DNA of 64,000 nt from Anaerolineae bacterium (GTDB lineage: Bacteria; Chloroflexota; Anaerolineae; Aggregatilineales; Phototrophicaceae): NCBI GenBank assembly GCA_017303635.1, contig JAFLCG010000010.1, positions 62,001 through 126,000 of the forward strand, given 5' to 3'. Positions 14,852 through 23,434 of the stretch are shown piece after piece; position 1 is the first letter of the stretch; each line of letters opens with the position of its first letter. Under the pieces are notes generated by a model. It was given only the letters and a program-made list of their open reading frames with translations, did not search any database and had not been told where the DNA came from. The position numbers and the translations under genes are program-made.

Positions 14852-16048
14852 ATGAACACGGTAGAGTTAGCCATTCTGTATAAGGCGCAACAGATGATTG
14901 CGGATTCAAAGGCACGGTTCAAGGTGCTGGCGTGCGGGCGGCGGTTCGGCAAGACGACGGTGGCGATGGATGCGCTGGCGACACGGCTGCTGGATGGGCA
15001 ACAGGTGGCGTACTTCGCGCCGACCTTCCGCATGGGTGCCGAGGTCTGGCGGGAGTTGAAGACGCTGCTGAGTCCGGTGGTGAAAACGAGCACCGAGCAT
15101 GAGTGGCGGATGGAGCTGCACACCGGCGGCGTGCTGGAATGTTGGTCGCTGGCGAACCAGGCGGCTGAGACGGTGCGCGGCAGGAGGTATCACTACGTGG
15201 TGGTGGATGAAGCGGCGCTGCTGGAATCGGCAGCGATATGGCAGGGGGCGATTCGTCCGCTGCTGACGGACTTCAGCGGCGGGGCCTTATTTGCCAGCAC
15301 GCCGAGGGGCCGCAATTGGTTCTGGCAGTTGTACCTGAACGGGCAAGACGCGGGGATGCCGGAGTGGGAATCGTGGCGACTGCCGACGACGGCGAATCCG
15401 TCCATTCCACTGGAAGAGGTGGCGGCGGCGCGGCGAGATATTCCTGAGCGGTACTTCCAGCAGGAGTATGGGGCGACGTTTCTGGATGATGGTGGGGCGG
15501 TGTTCCGGCAGATTGAGCCGGTTTGCAGCGGTGTACCACGCGAAGCCGAGTCCGGGGAACGGTACGTGTTCGGGGTGGACTGGGGTAAAGAACACGACTT
15601 CACGGCGATTTCGGTGATGAACCGGGCAGGCGAACAGGTGTGGTTAGAACGGTTCAATCAGGTCGGATGGGCGCTCCAGCGGGGGCGGTTAGCGGCGCTG
15701 TATGAGCGGTACCGACCGCATCTGATCCTGGCTGAGGAGAACAGCGTAGGCAGCGTGAATATCGAGGCGCTGCGGGCGGAGGGACTGCCGATCCAGGGCT
15801 TCCAGACGACGTTCAAGAGTAAAGGACCGCTGATCGAGGCGCTGGCGTTGGCGATGGAACGCGGCGAGGTGACGCTGCTGAACGAGCCGGTGCTGAAACA
15901 TGAGTTGATGGCGTATGCCCTGTATCCGACGAGCCGGGGCTGGGGTTACAGTGCGCCGAGCGGCGGGCATGACGACACGGTGATGGCGACGGCACTGAGC
16001 CTTTGGGCTATGCAGCGGTATGGTGCGCCGATTATCAGCTTTGCATAG
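14852..16048 (+). CDS. Terminase large subunit-like ATPase/nuclease (orphan)
   Basis: A 398-residue protein with the two domains of phage DNA-packaging motors. The ATPase domain has Walker A GRRFGKTT near residue 30, Walker B VVVDEAALLE near 110 and the coupling motif FASTPRGRN. The C-terminal RNase-H-like nuclease has three acidic sites: FGVDWGKEHD, ILAEENS and GGHDDTVMA. Both active sites look intact. The usual portal, capsid and tail genes are absent: the neighbour downstream is a pentapeptide-TIR gene and upstream is DUF5681. It may be a remnant or a domesticated module. Confidence 0.85.
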   Translation: MNTVELAILYKAQQMIADSKARFKVLACGRRFGKTTVAMDALATRLLDGQQVAYFAPTFRMGAEVWRELKTLLSPVVKTSTEHEWRMELHTGGVLECWSLANQAAETVRGRRYHYVVVDEAALLESAAIWQGAIRPLLTDFSGGALFASTPRGRNWFWQLYLNGQDAGMPEWESWRLPTTANPSIPLEEVAAARRDIPERYFQQEYGATFLDDGGAVFRQIEPVCSGVPREAESGERYVFGVDWGKEHDFTAISVMNRAGEQVWLERFNQVGWALQRGRLAALYERYRPHLILAEENSVGSVNIEALRAEGLPIQGFQTTFKSKGPLIEALALAMERGEVTLLNEPVLKHELMAYALYPTSRGWGYSAPSGGHDDTVMATALSLWAMQRYGAPIISFA

Positions 16049-16071
16049 GGAGGGGGAACCTCACCCCCCAT

Positions 16072-16144
16072 CCCCCTCTCCTTCCGCGCCCCTTAGACGT
16101 TGAAGGACGGAGGCTATGTGGGAGTCGGGTCGCTGGAGAGGGGG
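16072..16144. repeat. CCCCCTCTCC/GGAGAGGGGG inverted repeat
   Basis: Ten-bp arms 16072-16081 and 16135-16144 lie around a 53-base centre, preceded by CCTCACCCCCC. A related element with CCTCACCCCTAA lies at 17591-17675. It falls between the terminase stop and the true start of the pentapeptide-TIR gene. Confidence 0.65.
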
Positions 16145-16244
16145 CTTTCGGAGCATTTCCGAAGGCGTTGGCATTTGGCGGGATGGACGGGCGGTGGTTT
16201 ACTGGATGGTATTGGGTGGTGTGTGGAATTGGCAGGTGATGACG

Positions 16245-17603
16245 ATGGCGAATGAAGAACAGTTGGCGATATTGAAGCGCGGTGTGGAAGAGTGGAATCG
16301 GTGGCGTACTGCCCATCTAAACGAACCTATTGAATTGGCCGGAGTGGATTTGCGCGAAACAGTCTTGCGTGGAGCATATCTTCATGGGGCGGATTTGAGC
16401 GGATCTCTTTTGATAGGGGCAGATTTGCGAGAAGCGGACTTAGGGAGAGCTGATTTATCCGTAGCAAATTTGAGTGGGGCGCGTTTACACCGAATGAGTT
16501 TGAAAAAGGCAGTTTTGAGTGGTGCGGATTTACGGAAGGCAATAATGAGTGGGGCCGACTTACGCGAAGCTGATTTACGCGAAGCTGACTTGCGAAGTGC
16601 GGTTTTACACAAAACAATTCTAGCCAAGGCTAATTTGACTGAGGCAGTCGCAACTGAAGCTGACTTGCATGAAGCTGACTTGCGGCAAGCAACATTATGC
16701 GAAGTAAACTTGAGCAGAACAACAATGCACGAAGCAAATTTGTATGGCGCGGACCTTAGTGAAGCAGATTTGTGTGAAGCGAAGATGGTTAAGGTGGACT
16801 TGAGTAGAGCAATAATGCGGGAAGCAGATTTGCGTGGGACAAATCTTAGTGAGGCAGATTTGCGTAAGACGGATCTACATGGGGCTTATTTAGATGAAAC
16901 CATTTTGATCAAGTCAATTTGTGGGGAGACAGTTTTCGCCAATGTGGATTTATCGTCAGTATTAGGCCTCGAGACTGTCTGGCATTATGGACGAAGCATG
17001 GTGGGAGTAGACACCCTTTTTAGATCAAAGGGGAAAATACCTGAAGTTTTTCTGCGGGGGTGTGGGGTGCCGGAAAACCTAATTACGTTCTTGCCGTCGA
17101 TGCTGGAGGATGCTATTCAGTTCTATTCCTGCTTCATCAGTTATAGCCATGCGGACAAGGATTTTGCGCTACGGCTGCATGATCGGTTGCAAAGGCAGGG
17201 AATCCGGTGCTGGCTGGATGAGCATCAACTGAAGCCGGGCGATAAGCTACACAAGACGATTTATGACGCAATCCGGGTGTATGACAAGGTGATTTTGTGC
17301 TGCTCGGAAGCGTCGTTGACCAGTTGGTGGGTCAATAAAGAGTTTGAGAATGTGCTGGGCAAAGAGGAGTCGTATGGGACGGAACTCTTGATCCCGGTTG
17401 ATCTGGATGGGTATGTGCTGCGCGAGTCCGATGCGTGGGTAGCAGGCGAGATCAAGAAACGGTACGTCCAGCCGTTCGTCGGGTGGAAAGATCATGATGT
17501 ATTTGAGGCGGCCTTTGCGAAGGTGGTGAAGGCGTTGCGAACGGATGGCGGGTCGGCTCCGCCGCCGGAGCCGAAGTTGAAGCGGAAGGGGCCTCACCCC
17601 TAA
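16245..17603 (+). CDS. Pentapeptide-repeat protein with C-terminal TIR domain
   Basis: A 452-residue cytosolic protein. After a short leader (MANEEQLAILKRGVEEWN) comes a long right-handed beta-helix of A(D/N)Lxx pentapeptides, roughly residues 30-235. A TIR domain begins at FYSCFISYSHADKDFALRL (about 285) with DEHQLKPGD and SWWVNKEFE, the latter placing a Glu where TIR NADases have their catalytic residue. The start at 16245 is preferred to an upstream codon at 16116, which lies in a repeat. The last codons and stop (KGPHP*) are contributed by a CCTCACCCC repeat. The family occurs in signalling and defence proteins; the role here is unknown. Confidence 0.85.
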   Translation: MANEEQLAILKRGVEEWNRWRTAHLNEPIELAGVDLRETVLRGAYLHGADLSGSLLIGADLREADLGRADLSVANLSGARLHRMSLKKAVLSGADLRKAIMSGADLREADLREADLRSAVLHKTILAKANLTEAVATEADLHEADLRQATLCEVNLSRTTMHEANLYGADLSEADLCEAKMVKVDLSRAIMREADLRGTNLSEADLRKTDLHGAYLDETILIKSICGETVFANVDLSSVLGLETVWHYGRSMVGVDTLFRSKGKIPEVFLRGCGVPENLITFLPSMLEDAIQFYSCFISYSHADKDFALRLHDRLQRQGIRCWLDEHQLKPGDKLHKTIYDAIRVYDKVILCCSEASLTSWWVNKEFENVLGKEESYGTELLIPVDLDGYVLRESDAWVAGEIKKRYVQPFVGWKDHDVFEAAFAKVVKALRTDGGSAPPPEPKLKRKGPHP

Positions 17604-17675
17604 ATCCCCTCTCCGTTCGGCGGCGCGTAGCGTGTTGGTTGGGGGCAGGTTGTATCACGCCGCCGGGAGAGGGGA
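17591..17675. repeat. TCCCCTCTCC/GGAGAGGGGA inverted repeat overlapping a gene end
   Basis: Arms 17605-17614 and 17666-17675 with an inner GGCGGCG/CGCCGCC pairing. The CCTCACCCCTAA at its left end supplies the stop codon of the pentapeptide-TIR gene. Confidence 0.65.
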
Positions 17676-17723
17676 CTTTTTGGAGGGCGACCTAGCAGGC
17701 CGCGCCTATACTTGCGGAAAGGC

Positions 17724-17759
17724 GGGCGGATATACGGGCGAGTACGCCCTAATCCGCCC
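17724..17759. repeat. Nested hairpin GGGCGGAT-(GGGCG-AGTA-CGCCC)-ATCCGCCC
   Basis: An outer 8-bp stem (17724-17731 with 17752-17759) encloses a 5-bp stem (17736-17740 with 17745-17749). It lies 13 bases beyond the stop of the minus-strand permease gene and may terminate it, although no T run is present. Confidence 0.6.
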
Positions 17760-17772
17760 TAAAGTGGGTGGT

Positions 17773-20553
17773 TTACTCGTACCGCAATACGTTCAACGGC
17801 TTCTCGCCAGCGGCACCCCAGGCGGTGGTCGCAGCGGCGATCAGCGCGACGAGGATGCACAGGCCCATGAGCAGTAGCGCTGTGCCATAGGGCACGAAGG
17901 CCAGCCCGCCGCTGCTGGCGAGGATCAGGAGCAGGCCAACCAACGCCAGTCCGACCCCGATCAGCCCCCCGATCAGACCGAGGATTCCATTCTCCAACAG
18001 CAGCATCCCCAGCACGCGCTCCCGCTGGAGGCCGATGGCCTTCATGACGGCGATCTCGCGGCGGCGTTCGAGGGTCGCCAGCGCGACCGAGTTGGCGATG
18101 ACGATGCCGCCGACGATCAGGCCGAGGAAGGCGACGATGGTCGGGAAGGCGGTGAAGGTGCCGAGCAGGGCGGTGATGAGCTTGTTCAGGACGGCGGTCT
18201 CCAGCACGAAGGTGCCGGGGACGGTCGAGAGGGCGCGCCGTACCGCCGGAATCTGCTCTGGTTGGACATCCGCCAGCAACTGCACATTCTCCGGCTGAAC
18301 CCCGTCCGGCAGGCTATCGGTTGGGATGTAGTTGCCGGTGCCGCTGAAGCCGTTGACCAGCCCGCGCCGCAGGATACCAATCACTTCATAGGCTTGTTCG
18401 GAACCTTCACCGAAGCGCAGGACGACCCGATCCCCAAGGTCGATGCCCGCCTGGGTGATGACCTCGGTATCAGTGACCACCATCACCGGCTGACCGGCAT
18501 CCGCCGGGGTGAAGATGCGCCCGGCCATGAGGTCTTCAGTCAGGGGGATGTTGACATCCCGCCCGGTGATCTGACCCAGGCTTTCCAGCAGCGAGTCGGC
18601 AAACTGCTCGGCGAAATCCTCCGGTGCATCCGGCCCAAAGTTGATGTTGGCGAAGGGGTTGTTGGCTTCGACGCGGGCGCTCAGTCCCTGCCGATCCACG
18701 ATGACGTTACCGGGTTCTTCCAAGCCCTGGATTTCCGAGCTGTAGGTGCGGACGACCTGATATTGATTGACGCCCTCGGTTTCCTGCAGCGCCGCTTCGA
18801 CCCGGGGTACTGAGAGCGGGCTGAAGGTGGTGATGAGGATGTTGCCGCCGGATGCGACGTTCAGGGCGTAGTCGAGGGTTTGGTTGATGGACTGAGCCAG
18901 CAGAGTCACCAGGCTGAGGGAGAAGACACCGACCACCAGCGCCAGTAGGGTGATGGCTCCACGTCCACGGGAGGCGAGCATCTGCCGCAGCGAGATTTTG
19001 AGGTCGGGGATGCCGAAGGTGGGCACCAGCTTACCAATCAACCAGATGACCAGGTTGAGCAGGCCGACCAGGATACCGGCGAAGATGAACGCACCCATGG
19101 TGACGCCGAAGGCCAACAGCCAGTTGTTGACGATGCCGCCGACGACCAGGGTCAGCGCGGCGATGATGAAGACCAGCACCAGCAGAGTCCGCAGGCAGCC
19201 GGCCCGCGGGATGATTTCATCGGTGGGGCGCAGGACGACCCCAGGGCGCACCTGTCCGGCGGCCAGCGTGGGCAGGAAGCCGAAGATGGCCGTCACGATG
19301 GTGCCGACGACGATGCCATTCAAGACTGGGGCCAGGGCGATGCGGAAGGGCAGCGGTTGGGCGATGAGGCCCTCGGCCACGCCACGGATGACAAAGACCA
19401 TGGCCCAGCCGAGCAGCACACCGAGCAGGCTGCCGATCACACCCATGATGAGGGCTTCGACCAGGAAGAGCGTCGTCACCTGGTTGGCCTGCAGGCCGAG
19501 AGTTTTGAGGACGGCGATCTCGACGGTGCGGCGCTTGACGATGACCTGCATGGTATTGATGATGCCGATGCTGCCGAGCAGCACCCCCACCAGACCGAGG
19601 ATGGTGACGAGGTTATTGACCTGTTCGCTGATGGCCTGGTTTTGCTCGACCAGTTCATCGGTGCCGGTGTAGCGCAGGTAATCAAAGCTGCGTTCGAGGC
19701 GGTTGCGGGCGGCCTCGACCTGCGTCGGGTCACTGAGCTTGATGTAGACGGTATCGGCGCGGGGTTCGAGCCCAAAGGCGCGGATTGACTCCAGCGGCAG
19801 GTAGTAGAAGCCGAACTGGGCGGCGAAGATGCTGGTGAAGGGATCGCTGATTTCGGCATCGGTCGGGACAATCCCGCGCACCGTGAAATCGGCGTCGGCA
19901 TCAGTCACGCGGACGATGTCCCCGACCTGCGCCCCGGTCGCTTCCGCGACTTTCTGGTCGATGACGATGTCGGTCGGTTCACGCAGGACGGCGCTCAACG
20001 GCTGACCATCCAGCGTGGTGACGGTGTCATAGAACGGGTAGAGCGCCGGGTCGATGATGCGGGGGGTGACCTGACTGGCCGCCAAACCGCTGACGGTGGC
20101 TGTGACGACGGTTCCACGCCCGCTGCCGAGGAAGATATCGACCGGGGAGGCAATCGAGAAGGACGGTGTGATCTGTGAACCGGGGTAGTTCTCGTCGAGC
20201 CAGGCCTGTAACCGTTCAAGGCCGGGTTCACCGATGTAGTAGGTCTCGCCACTAAACTGGCCGATCAGTCCCTCGGGTGCTTCGGCTACGAGTTCACCCG
20301 ATTCGATCAAGGGATCATCGGATGCAAAGGCATCCCCAAAGCCACTGAAGCCGAGTTCACCTTTGATGTCCCCCCGGTTGGTGGCCTGTAGATTGCCGGT
20401 GAGCGTATCCTGAATCATCACGCCCAGCGTTTGCAGGCTGACGATGGCAGCGACGCCCGCCGCCACACATAGGAGCGCGAAGATCGTGCGCCGTCCGTTG
20501 ACGCGCAGGTCGTTGAGCGAGTGCCCGATGAAAAAGCGGAGTTGTTCCATCAT
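17773..20553 (-). CDS. ABC transporter permease, FtsX/MacB family (duplicated domains)
   Basis: Large inner-membrane protein of 926 residues. An N-terminal TM (residues about 20-45) leads into a MacB_PCD extracytoplasmic domain to about 290. Three TMs of a first FtsX domain follow (QVNNLVTILGLVGVLLGSIGIINTMQV onward), then further TMs, a second extracytoplasmic domain and a second C-terminal FtsX domain (VALATLERRREIAVMKAIGLQRERV). This duplicated layout is typical of lipoprotein-type or mechanotransmission ABC systems rather than solute pumps. It starts five bases after the stop of its ATPase partner, so they form an operon. Substrate unknown. Confidence 0.88.
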   Translation of the reverse strand: MMEQLRFFIGHSLNDLRVNGRRTIFALLCVAAGVAAIVSLQTLGVMIQDTLTGNLQATNRGDIKGELGFSGFGDAFASDDPLIESGELVAEAPEGLIGQFSGETYYIGEPGLERLQAWLDENYPGSQITPSFSIASPVDIFLGSGRGTVVTATVSGLAASQVTPRIIDPALYPFYDTVTTLDGQPLSAVLREPTDIVIDQKVAEATGAQVGDIVRVTDADADFTVRGIVPTDAEISDPFTSIFAAQFGFYYLPLESIRAFGLEPRADTVYIKLSDPTQVEAARNRLERSFDYLRYTGTDELVEQNQAISEQVNNLVTILGLVGVLLGSIGIINTMQVIVKRRTVEIAVLKTLGLQANQVTTLFLVEALIMGVIGSLLGVLLGWAMVFVIRGVAEGLIAQPLPFRIALAPVLNGIVVGTIVTAIFGFLPTLAAGQVRPGVVLRPTDEIIPRAGCLRTLLVLVFIIAALTLVVGGIVNNWLLAFGVTMGAFIFAGILVGLLNLVIWLIGKLVPTFGIPDLKISLRQMLASRGRGAITLLALVVGVFSLSLVTLLAQSINQTLDYALNVASGGNILITTFSPLSVPRVEAALQETEGVNQYQVVRTYSSEIQGLEEPGNVIVDRQGLSARVEANNPFANINFGPDAPEDFAEQFADSLLESLGQITGRDVNIPLTEDLMAGRIFTPADAGQPVMVVTDTEVITQAGIDLGDRVVLRFGEGSEQAYEVIGILRRGLVNGFSGTGNYIPTDSLPDGVQPENVQLLADVQPEQIPAVRRALSTVPGTFVLETAVLNKLITALLGTFTAFPTIVAFLGLIVGGIVIANSVALATLERRREIAVMKAIGLQRERVLGMLLLENGILGLIGGLIGVGLALVGLLLILASSGGLAFVPYGTALLLMGLCILVALIAAATTAWGAAGEKPLNVLRYE

Positions 20554-20558
20554 GATGT

Positions 20559-21329
20559 TTAGGCCTTCACCGCGCTCATCTCACCGGTCAGGCGCTTTTG
20601 CTTGAACAGCTTGAGCGCCGCCATCTCCACACTTTCATCCCCTTCGACATCCGAGGTGATGTGTCCATCGACCAGCGTCACCAGGCGATCCATCTGCGCG
20701 GCGATTTCCATATTGTGGGTGACGACGATGACGGTGGTGCCCATCTGCCGCTGCACATCCTTGAGGGCCTGCATGACGACGGCGCTGGATTCGCTATCCA
20801 GGCTGCCGGTAGGCTCATCGCAGAGGAGCAGGGCGGGGCTGTTGGCCAGGGCGCGGGCGATGGCGACGCGCTGCTGCTGCCCGCCGGAAAGCTGGGTCGG
20901 GCGGTTGTGCAGGCGGTCACTGAGGCCGAGCGTGGTCAGGAGTTCTTTGGCGCGCTGGTTGGGGTTGAAGCGGCGCTTGTTGGCGAATTGAATGGGCAGA
21001 GCCACATTTTCCAAGGCTGAAAGGGTGGGGATGAGATTGAAAAACTGAAATACGAAGCCGATCTTTTCATTGCGGACGCGGGTGAGGGCGCGTTCATTCA
21101 GGTTTGTGATGTCCACGCCGTCGATTTCGATGCGCCCGCTGGTGGGGCTATCCAGGCCGCCGATCAAGCCGAGCAGGGTGGATTTACCGCTGCCGGAAGG
21201 GCCGATGATGCCCAGGAGTTCGCCGCGTTCGACATCCAGGCTGACGCCGCGCAGCGCCTGGACGACAATTTCCCCGGCGCGTAACTCTTTGGTGAGCTGT
21301 TCCGCCCGTAGGACGAGATTATTATTCAA
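20559..21329 (-). CDS. ABC transporter ATP-binding protein (MacB/LolD type)
   Basis: Cytosolic ATPase of 256 residues driving the adjacent permease. It has Walker A GPSGSGKST, signature LSGGQQQRVAIARAL, Walker B LLLCDEPTGSLD and the H-loop VTHN, all intact. The sequence is closest to the LolD/MacB/FtsE branch. The start is uncertain: TTG 21329 has AGGGA upstream and is used here, whereas GTG 21377 in the same frame has no ribosome binding site. The C-terminal 30 residues beyond the core are basic. Confidence 0.92.
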   Translation of the reverse strand: MNNNLVLRAEQLTKELRAGEIVVQALRGVSLDVERGELLGIIGPSGSGKSTLLGLIGGLDSPTSGRIEIDGVDITNLNERALTRVRNEKIGFVFQFFNLIPTLSALENVALPIQFANKRRFNPNQRAKELLTTLGLSDRLHNRPTQLSGGQQQRVAIARALANSPALLLCDEPTGSLDSESSAVVMQALKDVQRQMGTTVIVVTHNMEIAAQMDRLVTLVDGHITSDVEGDESVEMAALKLFKQKRLTGEMSAVKA

Positions 21330-21468
21330 GGTGGTTTCCCTGTTCAATGGATTGACAAATCTTTGATTGATACGCACCAGGCAGGCGTTGGGTTGCGAGC
21401 TGGGTTACACTACTTGATGGTACATCATGGCTTTAAGCCCATGGTGTTTGACTTCCAATGAGGCAGAC

Positions 21469-22326
21469 ATGGCCATCCGTGACTACCGTACTTCACTCAA
21501 GCAGTTTCTCCCGGTTGAAGGCGGGCGTATTGCCTATACCCTTGCCGGCGATCCAAGCGCTCCACCGCTGATCTTTATTCATGGTTGGCTTTCTCATGGC
21601 GGGATCTGGCGAACGCTGGCGGAGACGCTCCAGCAGAAATACTCCTGTGTGATGGTCGATCTATTGGGTTTAGGTGACAGCGATAAACCCTCTGATGGGG
21701 ATTACAGCATTGCTGCCCAGGGCCGCCGGGTTTTGGCGCTGGCGGACGCGCTCGGCATCCGGCGTTTTACCCTGATCGGGCATTCGATGGGCGGGCAGAT
21801 CGCGTTATGCATTGCCAGTCAACTCGCCCCGGCGCGCGTTGTTGCACTGGTGGATGTGTCCGGCGTGGCAACGGGGAAACTGATGCCAACCGTGAGGAAC
21901 ATCTTCCTGCCGCGGATGCGGATGGCGCTGGGACAGCCGTGGGTCTGGAAGCTGACACGCTGGTACAACCAGTGGCCGGTGATGGCACGGCTCGAGTTTT
22001 CAAACTGGTTCTACAATTCACACCAGATTCCTTTTGCTGACTGGGCTATTGACCGTCATTATGCGCTCCAGCCAGATATGCACACTTCTGCTTATCGGGC
22101 TGGTCAAGCCATCATGGCGGCTGACCTGAGCGCTTACCTGTCATCCATCAGGGTGCCAACGCTGGTGCTATTCGGCGCACAGGATGCGGTTGTGCCAGTT
22201 CGTGAGGGAGAGGTGGTGGCTGAGTGTGTACCGGGAGCGCGGCTCAAGCTATTGGATAACTGTGGTCACTTCCCCATGCTGGAAAAGGCCGAGTCAACAC
22301 GGGCAGTGATCAAGGCCTTTCTATAA
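21469..22326 (+). CDS. Alpha/beta-hydrolase fold protein
   Basis: A 285-residue cytosolic hydrolase. The oxyanion loop is FIHGWLSHGG, the nucleophile elbow GHSMGG (Ser near residue 101), the acid Asp lies in GAQDAVVP and the catalytic His in NCGHFPMLEK, so the triad is complete. A helical cap (LPRMRMALGQPWVWKLTRWYN) separates the halves. Substrate unknown; ester or C-C hydrolases share this pattern. ATG 21469 has GAGG five bases upstream and is preferred to 21427. It is divergent from the ABC operon. Confidence 0.85.
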   Translation: MAIRDYRTSLKQFLPVEGGRIAYTLAGDPSAPPLIFIHGWLSHGGIWRTLAETLQQKYSCVMVDLLGLGDSDKPSDGDYSIAAQGRRVLALADALGIRRFTLIGHSMGGQIALCIASQLAPARVVALVDVSGVATGKLMPTVRNIFLPRMRMALGQPWVWKLTRWYNQWPVMARLEFSNWFYNSHQIPFADWAIDRHYALQPDMHTSAYRAGQAIMAADLSAYLSSIRVPTLVLFGAQDAVVPVREGEVVAECVPGARLKLLDNCGHFPMLEKAESTRAVIKAFL

Positions 22327-22393
22327 GAACATCTCCAGCAAGGATAATCGGTCATGGGTTGGACCCGGTCGTTGATCGTATGTGAGGATTGTT

Positions 22394-22858
22394 ATGCAAG
22401 CTAATCATCCTGATTACCGGGCTATGCGGCGTGAGGTGGAAGTTCGGCTAAAACAAAAGAAACGCAGCACGCGGTGGGCATTCTTCTTCATCAATTTGCT
22501 GATGTTCATCGTCTTCGTCTTTCTAGTGCTGCGGTTGGGCCAAAACATGGAGTCGATCAATGGCGATGTGGTCGGCGCGATGGTGATGCTGGGCGTCGGT
22601 TGGTTCACCTCCGTGCTGTTCCATCTAGTCTCGGCAATACTGGATCTGAAGACCACAGAGGATTCGTGGCGCGGGCAACTGATGGTGCAAGTGATGGATA
22701 AAGCGATGGTCGATATAGAAGCGGACGATAGCGAAGCCCCGGCGGAAAAAGCCAAGCGTATGATGCGTCTTACCGATGACGGCGAATTGGAAGAAATTGT
22801 TCTGGAAACAGATCTGCCGCGGGCGAATTCGGCATCTGATTATTCAAAATCGGGGTGA
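22394..22858 (+). CDS. 2TM-domain membrane protein (paralogue A)
   Basis: A 154-residue protein. The basic cytosolic N-terminus (YRAMRREVEVRLKQKKRSTRW) is followed by two TM helices (AFFFINLLMFIVFVFLVLRL and AMVMLGVGWFTSVLFHLVSA). A cytosolic tail holds KAKRMMRLTDDGELEEIV. Organisation resembles the 2TM domain family, whose role is unclear. GAGGA lies six bases before the ATG. The next gene is a tandem paralogue with the same architecture and tail motif. Confidence 0.75.
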   Translation: MQANHPDYRAMRREVEVRLKQKKRSTRWAFFFINLLMFIVFVFLVLRLGQNMESINGDVVGAMVMLGVGWFTSVLFHLVSAILDLKTTEDSWRGQLMVQVMDKAMVDIEADDSEAPAEKAKRMMRLTDDGELEEIVLETDLPRANSASDYSKSG

Positions 22859-22914
22859 GTTGCCTGATGCTAGTGTGTTCCAAAAATCACGGGATAAGTG
22901 AGTAAGGACGTGTT

Positions 22915-23394
22915 ATGCAACCCGAAGAACTGGATTACCGCGCTATCCGCCAGAGTGTAGAAAAATCGCTCAAGCGTCGTAAGTCGATCATGCGCTGGGT
23001 ATTACTGGGCGTGAACCTGATTATGTTCGGGTTGTTCACCATCATCGCCTGGGGAATGGCGCAGGGGACGGGCTTGCTCGTGGACAGCAATCCGCAGGGT
23101 GAAGGCCTGATTGGTGCGCTGGTCATGCTCAATATCGGGTGGTTTACGGCGCTGATGTTCCAGTTTTTCTCGGCCATTGTGGATGTGCCCAATGCTGAAA
23201 ACCAAATGCGGGCGCAGATCATGAGCGAAGAAATTAGTAAGGCGATGTTGAATCTGGGGGCGGATGAGAGCGACGCGCCCGTTCAAAAAGCCAAGCGTAT
23301 GATGCGCCTGAGTGATGACGGTGAGTTGGAGGAGGTCGTCGCGGAGGATGGGTCGGAAGACTTAACCACGAAGGCTCAAAGAACACCGAGATAA
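22915..23394 (+). CDS. 2TM-domain membrane protein (paralogue B)
   Basis: A 159-residue tandem paralogue of the preceding gene. It shares the N-terminal pattern (DYRAIRQSVEKSLKRRK), two TM helices, and the tail KAKRMMRLSDDGELEEVV, nearly identical to the neighbour. AAGGA precedes the ATG. The last ten residues (LTTKAQRTPR) and the stop come from a dispersed AACCACGAAGGC-type repeat and are not expected in homologues. Likely co-transcribed with paralogue A (56-base gap). Confidence 0.75.
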   Translation: MQPEELDYRAIRQSVEKSLKRRKSIMRWVLLGVNLIMFGLFTIIAWGMAQGTGLLVDSNPQGEGLIGALVMLNIGWFTALMFQFFSAIVDVPNAENQMRAQIMSEEISKAMLNLGADESDAPVQKAKRMMRLSDDGELEEVVAEDGSEDLTTKAQRTPR

Positions 23395-23434
23395 GATGTA
23401 TGGATCAAATACAGAATGATGATCATTCCTGTGT

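Noticed and set aside
16116..16244. Longer N-terminus for the pentapeptide-TIR protein
   Set aside because: These codons translate a palindromic repeat, and family members begin at MANEEQLAILK.
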